A stretch of DNA of 64,000 nucleotides, from contig CASENM010000024.1 of NCBI GenBank assembly GCA_949289295.1, positions 1 through 64,000 of the forward strand, given 5' to 3'. Below the pieces are notes generated by a model. The model did no database searches and was not told where the DNA came from. It saw only the letters and a list, made by a program, of their open reading frames with translations. Position 1 is the first letter of the stretch. The number at the start of each line of letters is the position of its first letter. Origin of the DNA: an uncultured Bacteroides sp. (GTDB lineage Bacteria > Bacteroidota > Bacteroidia > Bacteroidales > Bacteroidaceae). A program made the translations under genes and the position numbers. Positions 8,078 to 18,355 of this stretch are shown in pieces.

Positions 8078-9814
8078 TTAATAACTGTATTCAGCACGTA
8101 CATCCACGTGTACAGGGTCTTCCATCAGATGCGGATTGAACACCACATCTTCTGTAGGGAACGGAAGGGTGAAGCTGGAGATTGTCACATTCGGCTTCAC
8201 AGCATCCTGATTGTAGCGGTGCTCGCTCGGATTCACGGTGAACGAACCGGTATTATAATATTCTTCATACAAGTCATTCAATCCGTAATATACATCACGG
8301 CGCTGATTGGTCAGCTCGTTGATGGCACGCTGCGGGTCGTAATAAGACAAACGCACATAATCATACCAGCGGTCTCCCTCGCAAGCCAGTTCCAGACGAC
8401 GTTCTTTCCATACATCTTCCCAAGTGATGGATGACGGACGCTCGTAAGTGTTCACCGCACGATGACGTACCTGATAGAAAGCGTCGATGGCCGAAGCGTC
8501 GGAAGTGGAACCGTTGTTCCCGATAACCGCTTCCGCATAAATCAGATATACGTCGGAAAGACGGAGCAGATGGGTACTCAACGCACTGTGTTGCGATGAG
8601 GCGGATACACCGGTAGCCGACAGATGGTCGTACGCGTTACCGTAAAGGTGCTTCACCTCGTTGGCTCCTGTCGGGCTCTGGTATTCTCCCGGACCACCCA
8701 ATCCGTCCGTGTCATACACAAAGTCAATGTAATTGAATCCACCTTTATCCTGCCAGAAATACTCATATACGTCACCGCACATCATCATCGTTGCCTTACG
8801 GCGTGAGTCACCGTTATAGCGTGTAGGACTCAAGGCGTTCTCTCCGAAAGCGTCCTGCAAGTCAACCGACGGACCGTTGTAGCCTCCCCAACAGTCACCA
8901 AACTCATCGAAACCTACGATAGCCAGATCCGACTGCAGCGCATTCTGGCAGGTCCAAGCCTCGTTTGATGCCGACCAGTGCCATGAAAGCAGACATTCCT
9001 CATTGAAATTATTGGCCAGACGGAAAACATCCGGATAGTTGGAAAGCAGATGACGGCCCGAGTTGTCAATCACATCCTTGGCGTACTCGGCCGCTTTTTG
9101 CAAATCGCTTTCGTTGCGCGAACCGCTCATGCCATAACCTGAACGGGTAAGGTAAACCTTGGCCAGCAACCCTTTCGCCGTATACTGGTCGATACGCCCT
9201 TCCGCATTGGTGCGGGGCAGCAGTTCGATGGCCTTCTCCAATGTCATCACGATATACTCGTACACATCCGGAATCTGCACCTTGTATTTCTCGTTGTAGT
9301 TGCCTGCCGCAATGTCCTCCGAATTGCTGTGCACGATGGGTACCGCGCCGAATGTACGCACCAGGTAGAAATAAGCCATGGCTTTCCACACCAGACACTC
9401 GCCGATGCAGGTATTGATGGCTTCAGGCGACGCGTTTGCCGTAGCCAGACGCTCACGGATGGTGTTGGCATAAGCGTTGACCGACCAAAGTGAATACGAC
9501 ATGTTGATCAAGTCCTGGTCCGTGCCGTTCACCGTAAATGTCAGATAAGGCGACGCTCCCCAATAATAATTGCCCGAAAGCACTTCGGCCACCTTGAAGA
9601 AGCCACGCTGGAAATCGAACCACGGAGAGTTGTAGAGGGGATTGACTCCCTGCACGCACTGTTCGTCGCTCTGATAGAAGTTATCGACATTATAAGTGTC
9701 GATGGCCGGACGGTCCAGAAAGTCGTCGCACGCTGTCAGTGCCAGTCCGGCGAAAGCGGCCAATGCGATATGTTTGAATGTATTGTTCAGTTTCATGATT
9801 ATATGTTTTTTCAT
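8078..9814 (-). CDS. SusD-family mannooligosaccharide-binding lipoprotein
   Basis: SusD proteins form the lid over the SusC channel and bind oligosaccharides at the surface. The 578 residues contain a lipobox LTAC before DDFLDRPAID, the classic SusD N-terminus. TPR-like helices follow, and the C-terminal SusD/RagB region includes SDVYLIYAEAVIGN and WKERRLELACEGDRWYDYVRLSYY. An internal ATG at 9796 (MKLNNTFKHIALAAF) gives a more ordinary signal peptide and may be the real start. It lies 9 bases after susC. The mannan target is inferred from the GH26, GH36 and GH130 neighbours. Confidence 0.93.
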   Translation of the reverse strand: MKKHIIMKLNNTFKHIALAAFAGLALTACDDFLDRPAIDTYNVDNFYQSDEQCVQGVNPLYNSPWFDFQRGFFKVAEVLSGNYYWGASPYLTFTVNGTDQDLINMSYSLWSVNAYANTIRERLATANASPEAINTCIGECLVWKAMAYFYLVRTFGAVPIVHSNSEDIAAGNYNEKYKVQIPDVYEYIVMTLEKAIELLPRTNAEGRIDQYTAKGLLAKVYLTRSGYGMSGSRNESDLQKAAEYAKDVIDNSGRHLLSNYPDVFRLANNFNEECLLSWHWSASNEAWTCQNALQSDLAIVGFDEFGDCWGGYNGPSVDLQDAFGENALSPTRYNGDSRRKATMMMCGDVYEYFWQDKGGFNYIDFVYDTDGLGGPGEYQSPTGANEVKHLYGNAYDHLSATGVSASSQHSALSTHLLRLSDVYLIYAEAVIGNNGSTSDASAIDAFYQVRHRAVNTYERPSSITWEDVWKERRLELACEGDRWYDYVRLSYYDPQRAINELTNQRRDVYYGLNDLYEEYYNTGSFTVNPSEHRYNQDAVKPNVTISSFTLPFPTEDVVFNPHLMEDPVHVDVRAEYSY

Positions 9815-9823
9815 TGTCAGGAA

Positions 9824-12800
9824 TCAGAAAGAAACGTTCAGTCCGAAAGAATAGACCGTAGGCGACGGATAACGTCCGTTGTCAAGTCCGTATACGTTGG
9901 GACCGGCCGTGCTCGCACCGATCTCAGGGTCGTATCCGCTATATCCGGTAATGGTCCAGAGATTCTGGATGTTGCAATATACACGCAGGTTGTCAAGTCC
10001 CCACTTGCTGATGAGCTTGCTCGGGAAAGTGTATCCCAACGTGATGTTCTTCACGCGCAGGTATGAGCCGTCCTCGATGTAGCGGTCACTGATACGGTCG
10101 TTGTCGTTCGGGTCCTGGATAGAGGCGCGCGGAATGGAAGTGCCCTTGTTCACTACCTGCACATTGGTGATGTCGTCATACCAGTCATAAATCAGACGTC
10201 CGTTCACCATTACACCGTTCGTATAGTCCTTGTCCGGATCCACCGGCCCCAGCTGTGCGCGTCCGTTCACGTCGGCCAACTGATTCTGCCATGGTGAGTT
10301 CATGTGTGTCAGGTTGACGGCCATGTAATTGAGCACCTTATTGCCATACGAGCCGTTCAGGAAGATGGTCAGGTCGAAATTCTTGTAACGGAAGGTATTG
10401 TTCCAACCGAAAGTGAACTTAGGCAACGGCGACCCGATGTTGGTACGGTCGTTCTCGTCAATGATACCGTCTCCGTTCAGGTCCTTGTATTTGATGTCAC
10501 CCACCCAAGTGGTGTTGGTACGGTTGAACACGCCGTCAGCCGGATAGTGGTTCGGCTTGGCCGATGTCTCCAGGTCACGGAGGTCCTCATACACTCCGTC
10601 GCATACATAACCGTAGAAATTGTAGAGCGACTCACCGACTTCGGTCACGCTCACCACATCGTTCCATTGTCCGTAACCCACAATCTGCGCGTTGGCCGTA
10701 CCGTCGAGTGCACGGAGCTTGTTCTTGTTGAACGAAATCTGGAAGTCCGAATCCCACTGGAACTCTCCGATAAGCGGATGTGTGTTAAGAGCGATTTCCC
10801 ATCCGGTATTCTCGATATCCCCGTAGTTACCCATCGGAGCGGCCAATACAGAAGAGGCATTCCCCGATGTGCCCATATAAGAAGGCAACTGCAACGACAT
10901 CAACATGTCCTTTGACACCTTGCGGTACCAGTCCACGGTCAGTCCGATACGGTCATTGAAGAATCCCAGGTCAAGACCGACATTCACCTGTTCCTGTGTT
11001 TCCCACTTCACACCCGGATTGGCGATATTCGACTGGCGGTAACCCAGACCGAGTCCGGTCGGCATACGTGAGATGGAAGCGCCCCAACGGTAACCGCCGA
11101 TGTTCGAGTTACCGGTCTGTCCCCATCCCACACGGAGTTTACCGTTGTTTATGATATTCTGAAGCGGTTCAAAGAAAGCTTCGTTCGAGAAGCGCCAGGA
11201 AGCGGCCAAGGCATGGAATCCAGCCCAGCGGTTTTCCGGACCGAAGTTCGACGAACCGTCATAACGATATGTATAAGTACCCAGATAACGGTCATCGTAG
11301 TTATAGGTAAGACGGGTAAAGAACGAGGCCATCGAAGAGCTTCCGAATCCAGCGTTCACTGCCGGAGTTCCGGCACCCAGTGCAGGATTGTGCACTGCGT
11401 CCGAAGCCAGGTCGGTGTTCTGCACAGACGTGAAGTCATAATCCGACTTCCACATTTCCTGTCCCACCATGGCTGTGAAGTCATGTTTGTCTATTTTCCC
11501 CGTATAAGTCACATAATTCTTCAACTGCCAGAATGTACTGTTGTTCTTCTGGATGGAACTCATGTTACTGTCACGCTGCCAGTTGCCCAAATCCACACGC
11601 GGCTGATAACGTTCTCCTTTATTATAGCTGATGTCATAACCCAGTTCAGAATGCCAGGTGAGGTTTTTCATCAAGGTCACATCGGCAAACACGCTTCCGG
11701 TCAGTTTCTGCCGGTAAAGCAGAATCTGGTCCATCATGGCCAAAGCAATCGGGTTCGGACTGGTATATCCCTCGCGCACCACCGATGAATAATTGCCGTC
11801 AATGTCATAGATAGGAATATCCGGCGGAGTCAGCAATGAATAGTTGATGATACCATGGTCGCTGTCGGCCAGCTTCAAGTCATCCTTGGTCGATGAATAT
11901 GTGGCGTTCAAACCGATCTTAAGCCACGGCTTCAACTGTGCGTCAAGGTTCGTACGGAACGAATAACGGTTGAAACTAGACCCGATCAGTGTACCGTCCT
12001 GATCCATATAGGAACCGGAAACATAGTATTTCACTTTCTCCGTACCTCCCTGTGCCGACACCTGATGCTGATGCTGCAAGGCGGTGCGGAACACGGCATC
12101 CTGCCAGTTTGTCCCTACGCCCAAAAGTGAAGGATCGGCATAGATGCTGCTCTCGTCCAGGTCACCTACCGTCACGAAATCGTTATAGAAATTGGCAAAC
12201 TCACGCAGGTTCATGATGTCCAGCCGTCTTGTCTGACGCTGTACCGCCATCATGCCGTCGTACGTGAACTTGGCCTCACCGGCTTTTCCTCGTTTCGTCG
12301 TAATCAGGATGACACCGTTCGCACCCTGCGCACCGTAGATGGCTGTGGCCGATGCGTCCTTCAGGATTTCCATCGAGACGATATCCTGCGGGTTGATGGT
12401 AGACAAGGGAGAGATGGTGGAAACTGAACCGTTACCCAGCGCGTCACCCAAGCCGAAGTCGGAACCTGAAGCGCCACCTCCCTGCACAATCACACCGTCA
12501 ATCACGTAAAGCGGCTCCGCATTCGAGTTGATGGTAGCCTGACCACGCACACGGATAGAGGATGATGAACCCGGAGCACCGGAAGTGGACACCGCAGCGA
12601 CACCGGCGGCACGTCCCTGAAGCGACTGGTCAAGGTTGGTGATGATAGAACCTTTCAACGCGTCCTCGTCCATTGAGACCGAGGCACCCGAAAGGTCGCT
12701 TTTCTTCATCGTACCGTAACCTACCACAACCACCTCATCGAGCAATTCGGAATCGTCCTTCATCACCACATTGTAGACCGACTCACCGCCCACCTTGATT

Positions 12801-13096
12801 TCCTGAGTGGCGTAGCCGATAAATGAGATTTCCACTGTGGCACCCGGAGCCACATTCAAAGAGAATTTACCGTCAAGGTCGGTAATGACACCATTGGTTG
12901 TGCCTTTCTCGACTACACTTGCGCCGATCACCGCTTCCCCGGCGGCATCGACAACCGTACCTGTAATCTGCTTTTTCGTCTGCTGCATGGCCATTGTTCC
13001 TGTCTCCGGAATTGCCCACGCATGCGGTGCACCGCCAAACAGGAAAGCTGTACAGGCTCCAGCCACCCAGACGCTTTTTCTGATTCTTAGCTTCAT
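9824..13096 (-). CDS. SusC-family TonB-dependent outer-membrane transporter (mannan PUL)
   Basis: A 1090-residue importer for oligosaccharides. The signal peptide is residues 1-28. A carboxypeptidase-regulatory-like domain follows at about 42-118 (ITGVVDAAGEAVIGASVVEKG-type start), then the SusC box DEVVVVGYGTMKKSDLSGA (about 119-137). The plug contains YVIDGVIV and ATAIYGAQGANGVILITTKRG, and a 22-strand barrel ends YSFGLNVSF. It has no STN domain, so it is not a sigma-coupled signal transducer, which fits control by the AraC regulator. It is the first gene of a five-gene operon with an activator-type promoter at 13211-13255 and a leader of about 108 bases. Confidence 0.95.
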   Translation of the reverse strand: MKLRIRKSVWVAGACTAFLFGGAPHAWAIPETGTMAMQQTKKQITGTVVDAAGEAVIGASVVEKGTTNGVITDLDGKFSLNVAPGATVEISFIGYATQEIKVGGESVYNVVMKDDSELLDEVVVVGYGTMKKSDLSGASVSMDEDALKGSIITNLDQSLQGRAAGVAAVSTSGAPGSSSSIRVRGQATINSNAEPLYVIDGVIVQGGGASGSDFGLGDALGNGSVSTISPLSTINPQDIVSMEILKDASATAIYGAQGANGVILITTKRGKAGEAKFTYDGMMAVQRQTRRLDIMNLREFANFYNDFVTVGDLDESSIYADPSLLGVGTNWQDAVFRTALQHQHQVSAQGGTEKVKYYVSGSYMDQDGTLIGSSFNRYSFRTNLDAQLKPWLKIGLNATYSSTKDDLKLADSDHGIINYSLLTPPDIPIYDIDGNYSSVVREGYTSPNPIALAMMDQILLYRQKLTGSVFADVTLMKNLTWHSELGYDISYNKGERYQPRVDLGNWQRDSNMSSIQKNNSTFWQLKNYVTYTGKIDKHDFTAMVGQEMWKSDYDFTSVQNTDLASDAVHNPALGAGTPAVNAGFGSSSMASFFTRLTYNYDDRYLGTYTYRYDGSSNFGPENRWAGFHALAASWRFSNEAFFEPLQNIINNGKLRVGWGQTGNSNIGGYRWGASISRMPTGLGLGYRQSNIANPGVKWETQEQVNVGLDLGFFNDRIGLTVDWYRKVSKDMLMSLQLPSYMGTSGNASSVLAAPMGNYGDIENTGWEIALNTHPLIGEFQWDSDFQISFNKNKLRALDGTANAQIVGYGQWNDVVSVTEVGESLYNFYGYVCDGVYEDLRDLETSAKPNHYPADGVFNRTNTTWVGDIKYKDLNGDGIIDENDRTNIGSPLPKFTFGWNNTFRYKNFDLTIFLNGSYGNKVLNYMAVNLTHMNSPWQNQLADVNGRAQLGPVDPDKDYTNGVMVNGRLIYDWYDDITNVQVVNKGTSIPRASIQDPNDNDRISDRYIEDGSYLRVKNITLGYTFPSKLISKWGLDNLRVYCNIQNLWTITGYSGYDPEIGASTAGPNVYGLDNGRYPSPTVYSFGLNVSF

Positions 13097-13210
13097 ACTG
13101 TGTTTTTGATATGATTAATATTATGTTTACCGTAGGATAACATGTAAACAGGCTAATAAAGATGAGTTCTTTAAAATACCAGTCTTAAGGTTATCTTATT
13201 TTTACAAAGG

Positions 13211-13218
13211 CAAAATTA
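13211..13218 (-). promoter_or_regulatory. -7 box of the mannan susC promoter
   Basis: Read on the minus strand this is TAATTTTG, an exact match to the Bacteroides -7 consensus TAnnTTTG. There is no TTTG at the -33 position. The proposed operator ends exactly 22 bases upstream (13241). Confidence 0.7.
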
Positions 13219-13224
13219 GGGACA

Positions 13225-13275
13225 ATTACGATAGCATCATGATACTATTTTATCCATATATAATACTATCGTAAT
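13225..13275. repeat. 10-bp inverted repeat flanking the susC operator
   Basis: ATTACGATAG (13225-13234) and CTATCGTAAT (13266-13275) are perfect complements 31 bases apart. They enclose the proposed AraC operator (13241-13255) and reach to within 6 bases of the -7 box. Confidence 0.6.
13241..13255 (-). promoter_or_regulatory. Proposed AraC operator upstream of susC
   Basis: Coding-strand GGATAAAATAGTATC. It matches the motif upstream of the GH26-GH130 operon at 13 of 15 positions and that upstream of GH36 at 13 of 15. All three lie 22 bases before a TAnnTTTG box in the same orientation. A second GTAT lies 21 bases (two helical turns) upstream, as expected for a two-subsite AraC operator. 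Confidence 0.65.
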
Positions 13276-13341
13276 ATACGTTTCACCTGCATGTCACAAA
13301 GCTTTCCAGACAGCTTTCCCGCTTTGTCCGGACACATCAAT

Positions 13342-14535
13342 TCACGAAAAGCGTTCCATGATTTCCAGACACATACGTCCGTTGTGGTACGGACACTTCC
13401 AGAATCCGCCCTTATCGTCCTTGCGGTTGGCCGTTCCGTCCTCATAACGGCTCCAATACCATTCGCCGCCATCCCTGTCGACCAGATTATCTTTAATGAA
13501 ATTCCAGCATTCCAACGACTTACGCAAGGCATCCTCATCCTGGAAATGCTGGTACAGGTTGATGTGTCCTACCACATTCTCCGCCTGCACCCACCAATGC
13601 AGCTCACGGTCAGTCTTGTGTTTGTCGGGAAAACATTCATAAACCATGCTCCCGTCAGGATTCAGCCCTCCATCGGCCGCCCGGGCAATCCGAATGATTA
13701 CCGGCTCAATCTTCTCCAGCAATTTCTTATCGCCCAAAACCAAAGCGGCTTCATGAATCAGCCAGGATGCCTCAATATCGTGTCCATACGAGATGATATG
13801 ATACTTATTTGACCAATCCTCTTCAAAAAACAGATTCAAATGTCCGGTCTCCTGATCCAGAATCTTTGTCACAAACACCTCTATCAGATTTCTCAGCTGA
13901 CGTTCCAGACGTTCATCCTTCCAAACACGGTAAAGATTGGCATACGGTTCCAGAATATGAAGATGGGTGTTCATTGTCTTCTTTTCATTCTCGTCCTTGT
14001 CGCTCAGACGCATGTCCTGAATCGGTTGCCAGTCGCGTGTCAAAGCTTCCAGATACCCGTTCCGCACCGGATCGAAGCTATGCTTCTCTATTGCCTCAAA
14101 AAGCTTCACCGCATGTTCCAACGCCTCCTCGTCTCCTGTCGCACGGGCATACTCGCTCAATCCGTATATCGCGAACCCCAATGCGTAGATCTGCTTCTTG
14201 GTGTCCAGCGGCCTGCCACAGGCATCCAGTTCCCAATAAATCCCGCCGAACTGCCGGTCATAAAAACAATCCAACAGATAACGTTTCGCACGTGTGGCCG
14301 TTTCCAGATATTTTTCTTTTCCAAGCAACCTGTAGGCCGCAGAGAAAGTCCACAATATCCTTGCATTCAAGACAGCACCTTTCGAAGCTTCAGGAAACAG
14401 CTCGTTCTCTCCGGACATGCGCCCGTAAAAGCCGCCTCTCTCATGGTCTGTCATCCTGTTCATCCAGAACGGCAGGATATTGCCCTCCAATTCGTTCCTC
14501 ACTTCCTGACGAAGCGTATTCAATATCTCATTCAT
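13342..14535 (-). CDS. AGE-family epimerase, probable mannobiose 2-epimerase
   Basis: A 397-residue (alpha/alpha)6-barrel enzyme of the N-acylglucosamine/cellobiose 2-epimerase family. It interconverts the reducing-end glucose and mannose of beta-1,4-disaccharides. Visible family features are RGGFYGRM (33-40), WTFSAAYR (62-69), His191 in NTHLHILEPY, His252 in SYGHDIEASWL, LHWWVQAENVVG and His384 in CPYHNGR. The His residues match the catalytic and binding set of cellobiose 2-epimerases. With GH130 and the transporter next door, the natural substrate is almost certainly beta-1,4-mannobiose, converted to mannosylglucose as in the B. fragilis pathway. There is no signal peptide, so it is cytoplasmic. 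It overlaps the transporter gene by 8 bases. Confidence 0.92.
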   Translation of the reverse strand: MNEILNTLRQEVRNELEGNILPFWMNRMTDHERGGFYGRMSGENELFPEASKGAVLNARILWTFSAAYRLLGKEKYLETATRAKRYLLDCFYDRQFGGIYWELDACGRPLDTKKQIYALGFAIYGLSEYARATGDEEALEHAVKLFEAIEKHSFDPVRNGYLEALTRDWQPIQDMRLSDKDENEKKTMNTHLHILEPYANLYRVWKDERLERQLRNLIEVFVTKILDQETGHLNLFFEEDWSNKYHIISYGHDIEASWLIHEAALVLGDKKLLEKIEPVIIRIARAADGGLNPDGSMVYECFPDKHKTDRELHWWVQAENVVGHINLYQHFQDEDALRKSLECWNFIKDNLVDRDGGEWYWSRYEDGTANRKDDKGGFWKCPYHNGRMCLEIMERFS

Positions 14536-15919
14536 TTTTCATCGTACGTTTTAAGTTCAACTTGTTGATTATCTCTTTCATCTTCTGTTCTCCCAACGGA
14601 TAGCACAGCACAAACAGCATCGAGATGAATGCAGCCGCGGCCGGCAGCCAGCTCAAGAACATCTTGATTCCCTGAATGGTCTCCTCACTCTGCACCGCAT
14701 TCGCCTGAAAGCCGAAATAAGACAGCAGCCAACCCGTCACAGCTGTTCCGATAGCCCATCCGAACTTCTGACTCATGGATGAGGCACTGAAAATCAATCC
14801 TGTCGCCCGATTTCCTGTGCTCAGCTCAGAATAGTCGGCACAATCCGCATACATGGACCATAGCAACGGAAAGATGCTTCCGGCACAAATGCTGATCAGG
14901 CATTGGAATACGAAAATCAAGACCAGGTCGTCCTTGTCAAACCAGAAAAAAACGATGCTCAATGCCGTAGCCAGCAACATGGCCGCCGCAAAGGTATTCT
15001 TCTTGCCGATCTTATTGCTTACAGGAGCGGCCAGCACAACACCGATAATGTTGGCCATCTGCCCCACCGAAAGAAACAGGCCGCTCAGTACAAACGACAT
15101 GCCGAACAGAGAGATGACATGAAAATCCTCTTCCACAATGAAATACTTGAAATAATATACCGCCGCACCGTCACGGATGGAATTGAACACCAATGAGGCG
15201 ATACCGGCTCCGAACAGAACCCACCACGGACGGTTGCGGAACAAATCACGTACATCCTCCTTCAAAGAAGTCTTCTTCTCATTAATCGGCCTCACTCTTT
15301 CCTTCGTCCAGGAGAAACAGCCGAAAAAGAGCAGCACGCACATCAGCGCGATTACCATTACCGCCATCAGCCACCCGTGCTGCTGGGCAGACACCTCATT
15401 GCTGTGTCCGCTGAACGCGTTTGCCATCGGCATGAAAAGCAACAAGGCGACGAAACTTCCCAGATAGGCGAACATCATGCGGAAAGTGGATAAGGTGCCA
15501 CGCTCCTTCGGGTCAGGACTCATCACCCCCAACAAAGAAGCATACGGCACATTGATACCGGAATACACCATCATCATCAACGAATAAGTGATATACGCGT
15601 ACACCAGCTTGCCTGCCTCGCCGAACGGGGGCGTATAGAAGGTCAACACTCCGACCAGTCCGAAAGGTATGGCAAGAAACAACAGATACGGACGGAATTT
15701 TCCCCAACGGCTGTCGGTTCTGTCCGCAACAATACCTATCACGGGGTCGAAGACCGAATCCCAGACCCTTGTCACCAGAAACATGGTTCCGACCATCGCG
15801 GCCGGAAGTCCGAATACGTCCGTATAAAAAATCATCAGATAGGCGCCGAACAGTTTCCAGAACATGGAAGAAGCCATGTCACCCAATCCGTAACCTATTT
15901 TCTCTCTTAGTCTTATCAT
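14528..15919 (-). CDS. GPH-family sugar:cation symporter (mannobiose transporter)
   Basis: A 463-residue inner-membrane transporter of the glycoside-pentoside-hexuronide/MFS type, with about 12 hydrophobic helices. Its opening EKIGYGLGDMASSMFWKLFGAYLMIFYTD is the family N-terminus; the motif DPVIGIVADRTDSRWGKFRPYLL follows helix 2. It lies between GH130 and the epimerase genes, overlapping the latter by 8 bases. Its expected job is to carry mannobiose or a related disaccharide from periplasm to cytoplasm. The exact sugar is inferred from the neighbours. Confidence 0.9.
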   Translation of the reverse strand: MIRLREKIGYGLGDMASSMFWKLFGAYLMIFYTDVFGLPAAMVGTMFLVTRVWDSVFDPVIGIVADRTDSRWGKFRPYLLFLAIPFGLVGVLTFYTPPFGEAGKLVYAYITYSLMMMVYSGINVPYASLLGVMSPDPKERGTLSTFRMMFAYLGSFVALLLFMPMANAFSGHSNEVSAQQHGWLMAVMVIALMCVLLFFGCFSWTKERVRPINEKKTSLKEDVRDLFRNRPWWVLFGAGIASLVFNSIRDGAAVYYFKYFIVEEDFHVISLFGMSFVLSGLFLSVGQMANIIGVVLAAPVSNKIGKKNTFAAAMLLATALSIVFFWFDKDDLVLIFVFQCLISICAGSIFPLLWSMYADCADYSELSTGNRATGLIFSASSMSQKFGWAIGTAVTGWLLSYFGFQANAVQSEETIQGIKMFLSWLPAAAAFISMLFVLCYPLGEQKMKEIINKLNLKRTMKNE

Positions 15920-15978
15920 GGCAATTATCTTTAGTCAATGAGTTTTCCTGTTTGAAGCTCCATCCATCTACCGTCCAG

Positions 15979-17160
15979 TCAGCCGATTTCCAAGCCCAGA
16001 TTCTTGTCAATCTGTCTTTTCAGTGTCTCCACGGAAGCCGTTGTGGTCAGACCGTCCTGGGGAGTGTTCATACAATAGTCCACCAGTCTGTCAACGGTAG
16101 AGACCGCCACATGCATGCGTGTGTCCGACGAAGCATAATAAATGTACACCGTACCGTCTTCATCGGCAATCCACCCGTTGGTGAACAGCACATTCGAAAC
16201 ATCACCGACACGCTCTTCCCCTTCGGGTGCCATGAAATAACCGCCCGGTGAGGCAATCAACCTGCCCGGATCCTCAAGCGAGGTCATATACATATACAAT
16301 ACATAACGCAATCCGGACGCGCATCCGCGGACACCATGAGCCAGATGCAGCCAACCTTTCGGAGTCTTGATGGGATGAGGGCCTTCGCCGTTCTTCACTT
16401 CCTTAATGGTATGGTAATACCGGAAATCAATGATTTTTTCTTCTTTCACCTCTGCATGAGTAATATCGTCCACCAATGCCCATCCGATACCTCCGCCGCT
16501 TCCGGCATCAATGAATCCGTCCTGGGGCCGGGTATAGAGCGCGTATTTCCCGTCCACGAATTCCGGATGCAGCACCACATTGCGCTGCTGGCTCTTTGAC
16601 TTCAAGTCCGGCAAGCGTTCCCAGGTCTTCAGGTCCTTCGTACGGGCAATGGCCGCCGTAGCGGTTGCTGACGAAAGATCACCCGCCGGAGCACTCTCAT
16701 CATGACGTTCCGCACAGAAGATGCCATAAATCCATCCGTCCTCATGGGCCGTCAACCGCATATCATAAATGTTGGTGGCAGGAACCACATCATCGGGCAT
16801 CGTCACCGGATAATCCCAGAAACGGAAATTGTCCACTCCGTTGGGGCTTTCGGCCACCGCAAAAAACGATTTCCGGTCGGCACCTTCCACACGTACCACC
16901 AGCAGGTACTTCCCGTTCAACTTGATGGCACCCGAGTTCAGGGTGGCATTCATCCCGATACGCTCCATCAGATAAGGATTGGTCTTTTCATCCAGGTCAT
17001 ACCGCCAGAAAACGGGTGTATGGGCGGCCGTCACAACCGGATATTTATAGCGCACGTACACTCCGTTTGTCTCTTCCACCGGTTCGTTTTTCCGGGTTAC
17101 CAACGCTTCATAGTCTGCAAACAATGCTTTTACTTTCTCTTCAAACTGGCTCATAGTCAT
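15979..17160 (-). CDS. GH130 4-O-beta-D-mannosyl-D-glucose phosphorylase
   Basis: This cytoplasmic enzyme splits mannosylglucose with phosphate into mannose 1-phosphate and glucose. The 393 residues form the five-bladed propeller of GH130. Asp133 in ATNIYDMRL is the catalytic acid; counting from the second ATG (residue 3) it becomes Asp131, the number I recall for the B. fragilis enzyme, so that start may be the real one. Other family segments are [38 protein letters not shown] and [20 protein letters not shown] loops. It starts 3 bases after the GH26 stop codon, so both are co-translated. Classification as subfamily 1 rests on context with the epimerase. Confidence 0.93.
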   Translation of the reverse strand: MTMSQFEEKVKALFADYEALVTRKNEPVEETNGVYVRYKYPVVTAAHTPVFWRYDLDEKTNPYLMERIGMNATLNSGAIKLNGKYLLVVRVEGADRKSFFAVAESPNGVDNFRFWDYPVTMPDDVVPATNIYDMRLTAHEDGWIYGIFCAERHDESAPAGDLSSATATAAIARTKDLKTWERLPDLKSKSQQRNVVLHPEFVDGKYALYTRPQDGFIDAGSGGGIGWALVDDITHAEVKEEKIIDFRYYHTIKEVKNGEGPHPIKTPKGWLHLAHGVRGCASGLRYVLYMYMTSLEDPGRLIASPGGYFMAPEGEERVGDVSNVLFTNGWIADEDGTVYIYYASSDTRMHVAVSTVDRLVDYCMNTPQDGLTTTASVETLKRQIDKNLGLEIG

Positions 17161-17163
17161 TTT

Positions 17164-18282
17164 TTATTTATCGTTCGTATCTTTAAAATCAATCTTGTTG
17201 AAATCGTTCAGGAAAAGAGTCTTCGGGCTCTCATAGAATCTTACAAAATCAGCGGCCGACGCATGTCCCGGATAGGGTGCATAATAATGGTTCTCACGCT
17301 CGCGCGCGTTCCGCCAGAAAAGCACATAACTGACCGGATATTTCCCGACAACCGGAAGCAACGTCCCTGTCCACCATACGGAATCGGGAATGGTTTCAAA
17401 TCCGGTCTCCGTCACCGCCATCGGCTTACGATGCGCCTGGCTTACCTGCTGCATCACGGACAATACGCTTTCCATACTCTTGACATAACTGTCATGCTCA
17501 TACTGGTAACCGTCCACACCAATCAGGTCGATGATGTCATCCCCCGGATAACGTTCCAGATAAGCCGTTGAGTCCTGAGGCTCTATTCCCGGAGAATAGG
17601 CATACAGCAGTTGCGTGGCACCTTTCTCCTGCATCCGGTCATAGGTCATCCGCCAGAGAGACTTGTACTCGTCCGTGGTACACAGATTCTGCCCCCACCA
17701 GAACCAACTGCCTGTATGCTCGTGCCAGGGACGGAACAACACCGGTACTTTCACCCCTTCAGAAGTCTGGATTGAATTGAAGAAGTCCGCCACCTTATCC
17801 AGCCATCCCAAAAACTTTTCGTGATTCACTCCACCGGGCAAGACCGATTTCACGACGGTTGAATCAGACACATCCCAAGTGTCTTTCCCCGTTACGGGAT
17901 TGTCCGCATGCCAACTGAAGGAAACGACTCCTCCACGTTCATATTGAGCGACAGTTTCCTTACGGATGCGCTCAAAAGGCACCTTGTCCAGATTCCGGTC
18001 GCCGCCCAGTTCAATCCGACCCAGATCGAACGACATGACTGCCGGATAATCACCGCACACACTCTTGATGTCACTCCGGTTCTCATCGCCGTCCCATCCG
18101 ATGCCATACACCGGATCGTCATGATGGCCTACCATAAATCCGTATCCGGGAACCTTTTCCAGTTTGGTCTGAAGGAATCTGGCTTCGGGCGTTTTGCTGT
18201 TGTCCGTCCCGGCAGGACCGGAAGAGCAGGAAGAGAATGCCGCCCACAGCATCACTCCTGTAATTGTCTTTAAGTTTTTCAT
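17164..18282 (-). CDS. GH26 beta-mannanase, mannobiose-releasing type
   Basis: A 372-residue lipoprotein (lipobox FSSC, Cys19). I start it at the ATG at 18282 (MKNLKTITGVMLW); the longer open frame to 18423 would cover the promoter and has no good signal peptide. Acid/base Glu188 in LFRPWHE, followed by WFWWGQ; nucleophile Glu292 in MAVTETGF. Both are spaced as in GH26. The residues after Cys19 (SSGPAG) lack an acidic surface-export signal, so a periplasmic face is likely. It heads the GH26-GH130-transporter-epimerase operon, the same gene set as the B. fragilis manA pathway, in which this enzyme yields mannobiose. Confidence 0.92.
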   Translation of the reverse strand: MKNLKTITGVMLWAAFSSCSSGPAGTDNSKTPEARFLQTKLEKVPGYGFMVGHHDDPVYGIGWDGDENRSDIKSVCGDYPAVMSFDLGRIELGGDRNLDKVPFERIRKETVAQYERGGVVSFSWHADNPVTGKDTWDVSDSTVVKSVLPGGVNHEKFLGWLDKVADFFNSIQTSEGVKVPVLFRPWHEHTGSWFWWGQNLCTTDEYKSLWRMTYDRMQEKGATQLLYAYSPGIEPQDSTAYLERYPGDDIIDLIGVDGYQYEHDSYVKSMESVLSVMQQVSQAHRKPMAVTETGFETIPDSVWWTGTLLPVVGKYPVSYVLFWRNARERENHYYAPYPGHASAADFVRFYESPKTLFLNDFNKIDFKDTNDK

Positions 18283-18325
18283 ACCACTTAGCTTATAGGG
18301 TTTGTAAATCATTTTTTGTGTATCG

Positions 18326-18333
18326 CAAAAGTA
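18326..18333 (-). promoter_or_regulatory. -7 box of the GH26-GH130 operon
   Basis: Minus-strand TACTTTTG, an exact TAnnTTTG match about 43 bases before the start codon. There is no -33 TTTG. The proposed operator begins 22 bases upstream. Confidence 0.7.
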
Positions 18334-18355
18334 GGTGCATTCAGACAGAAAAAGT

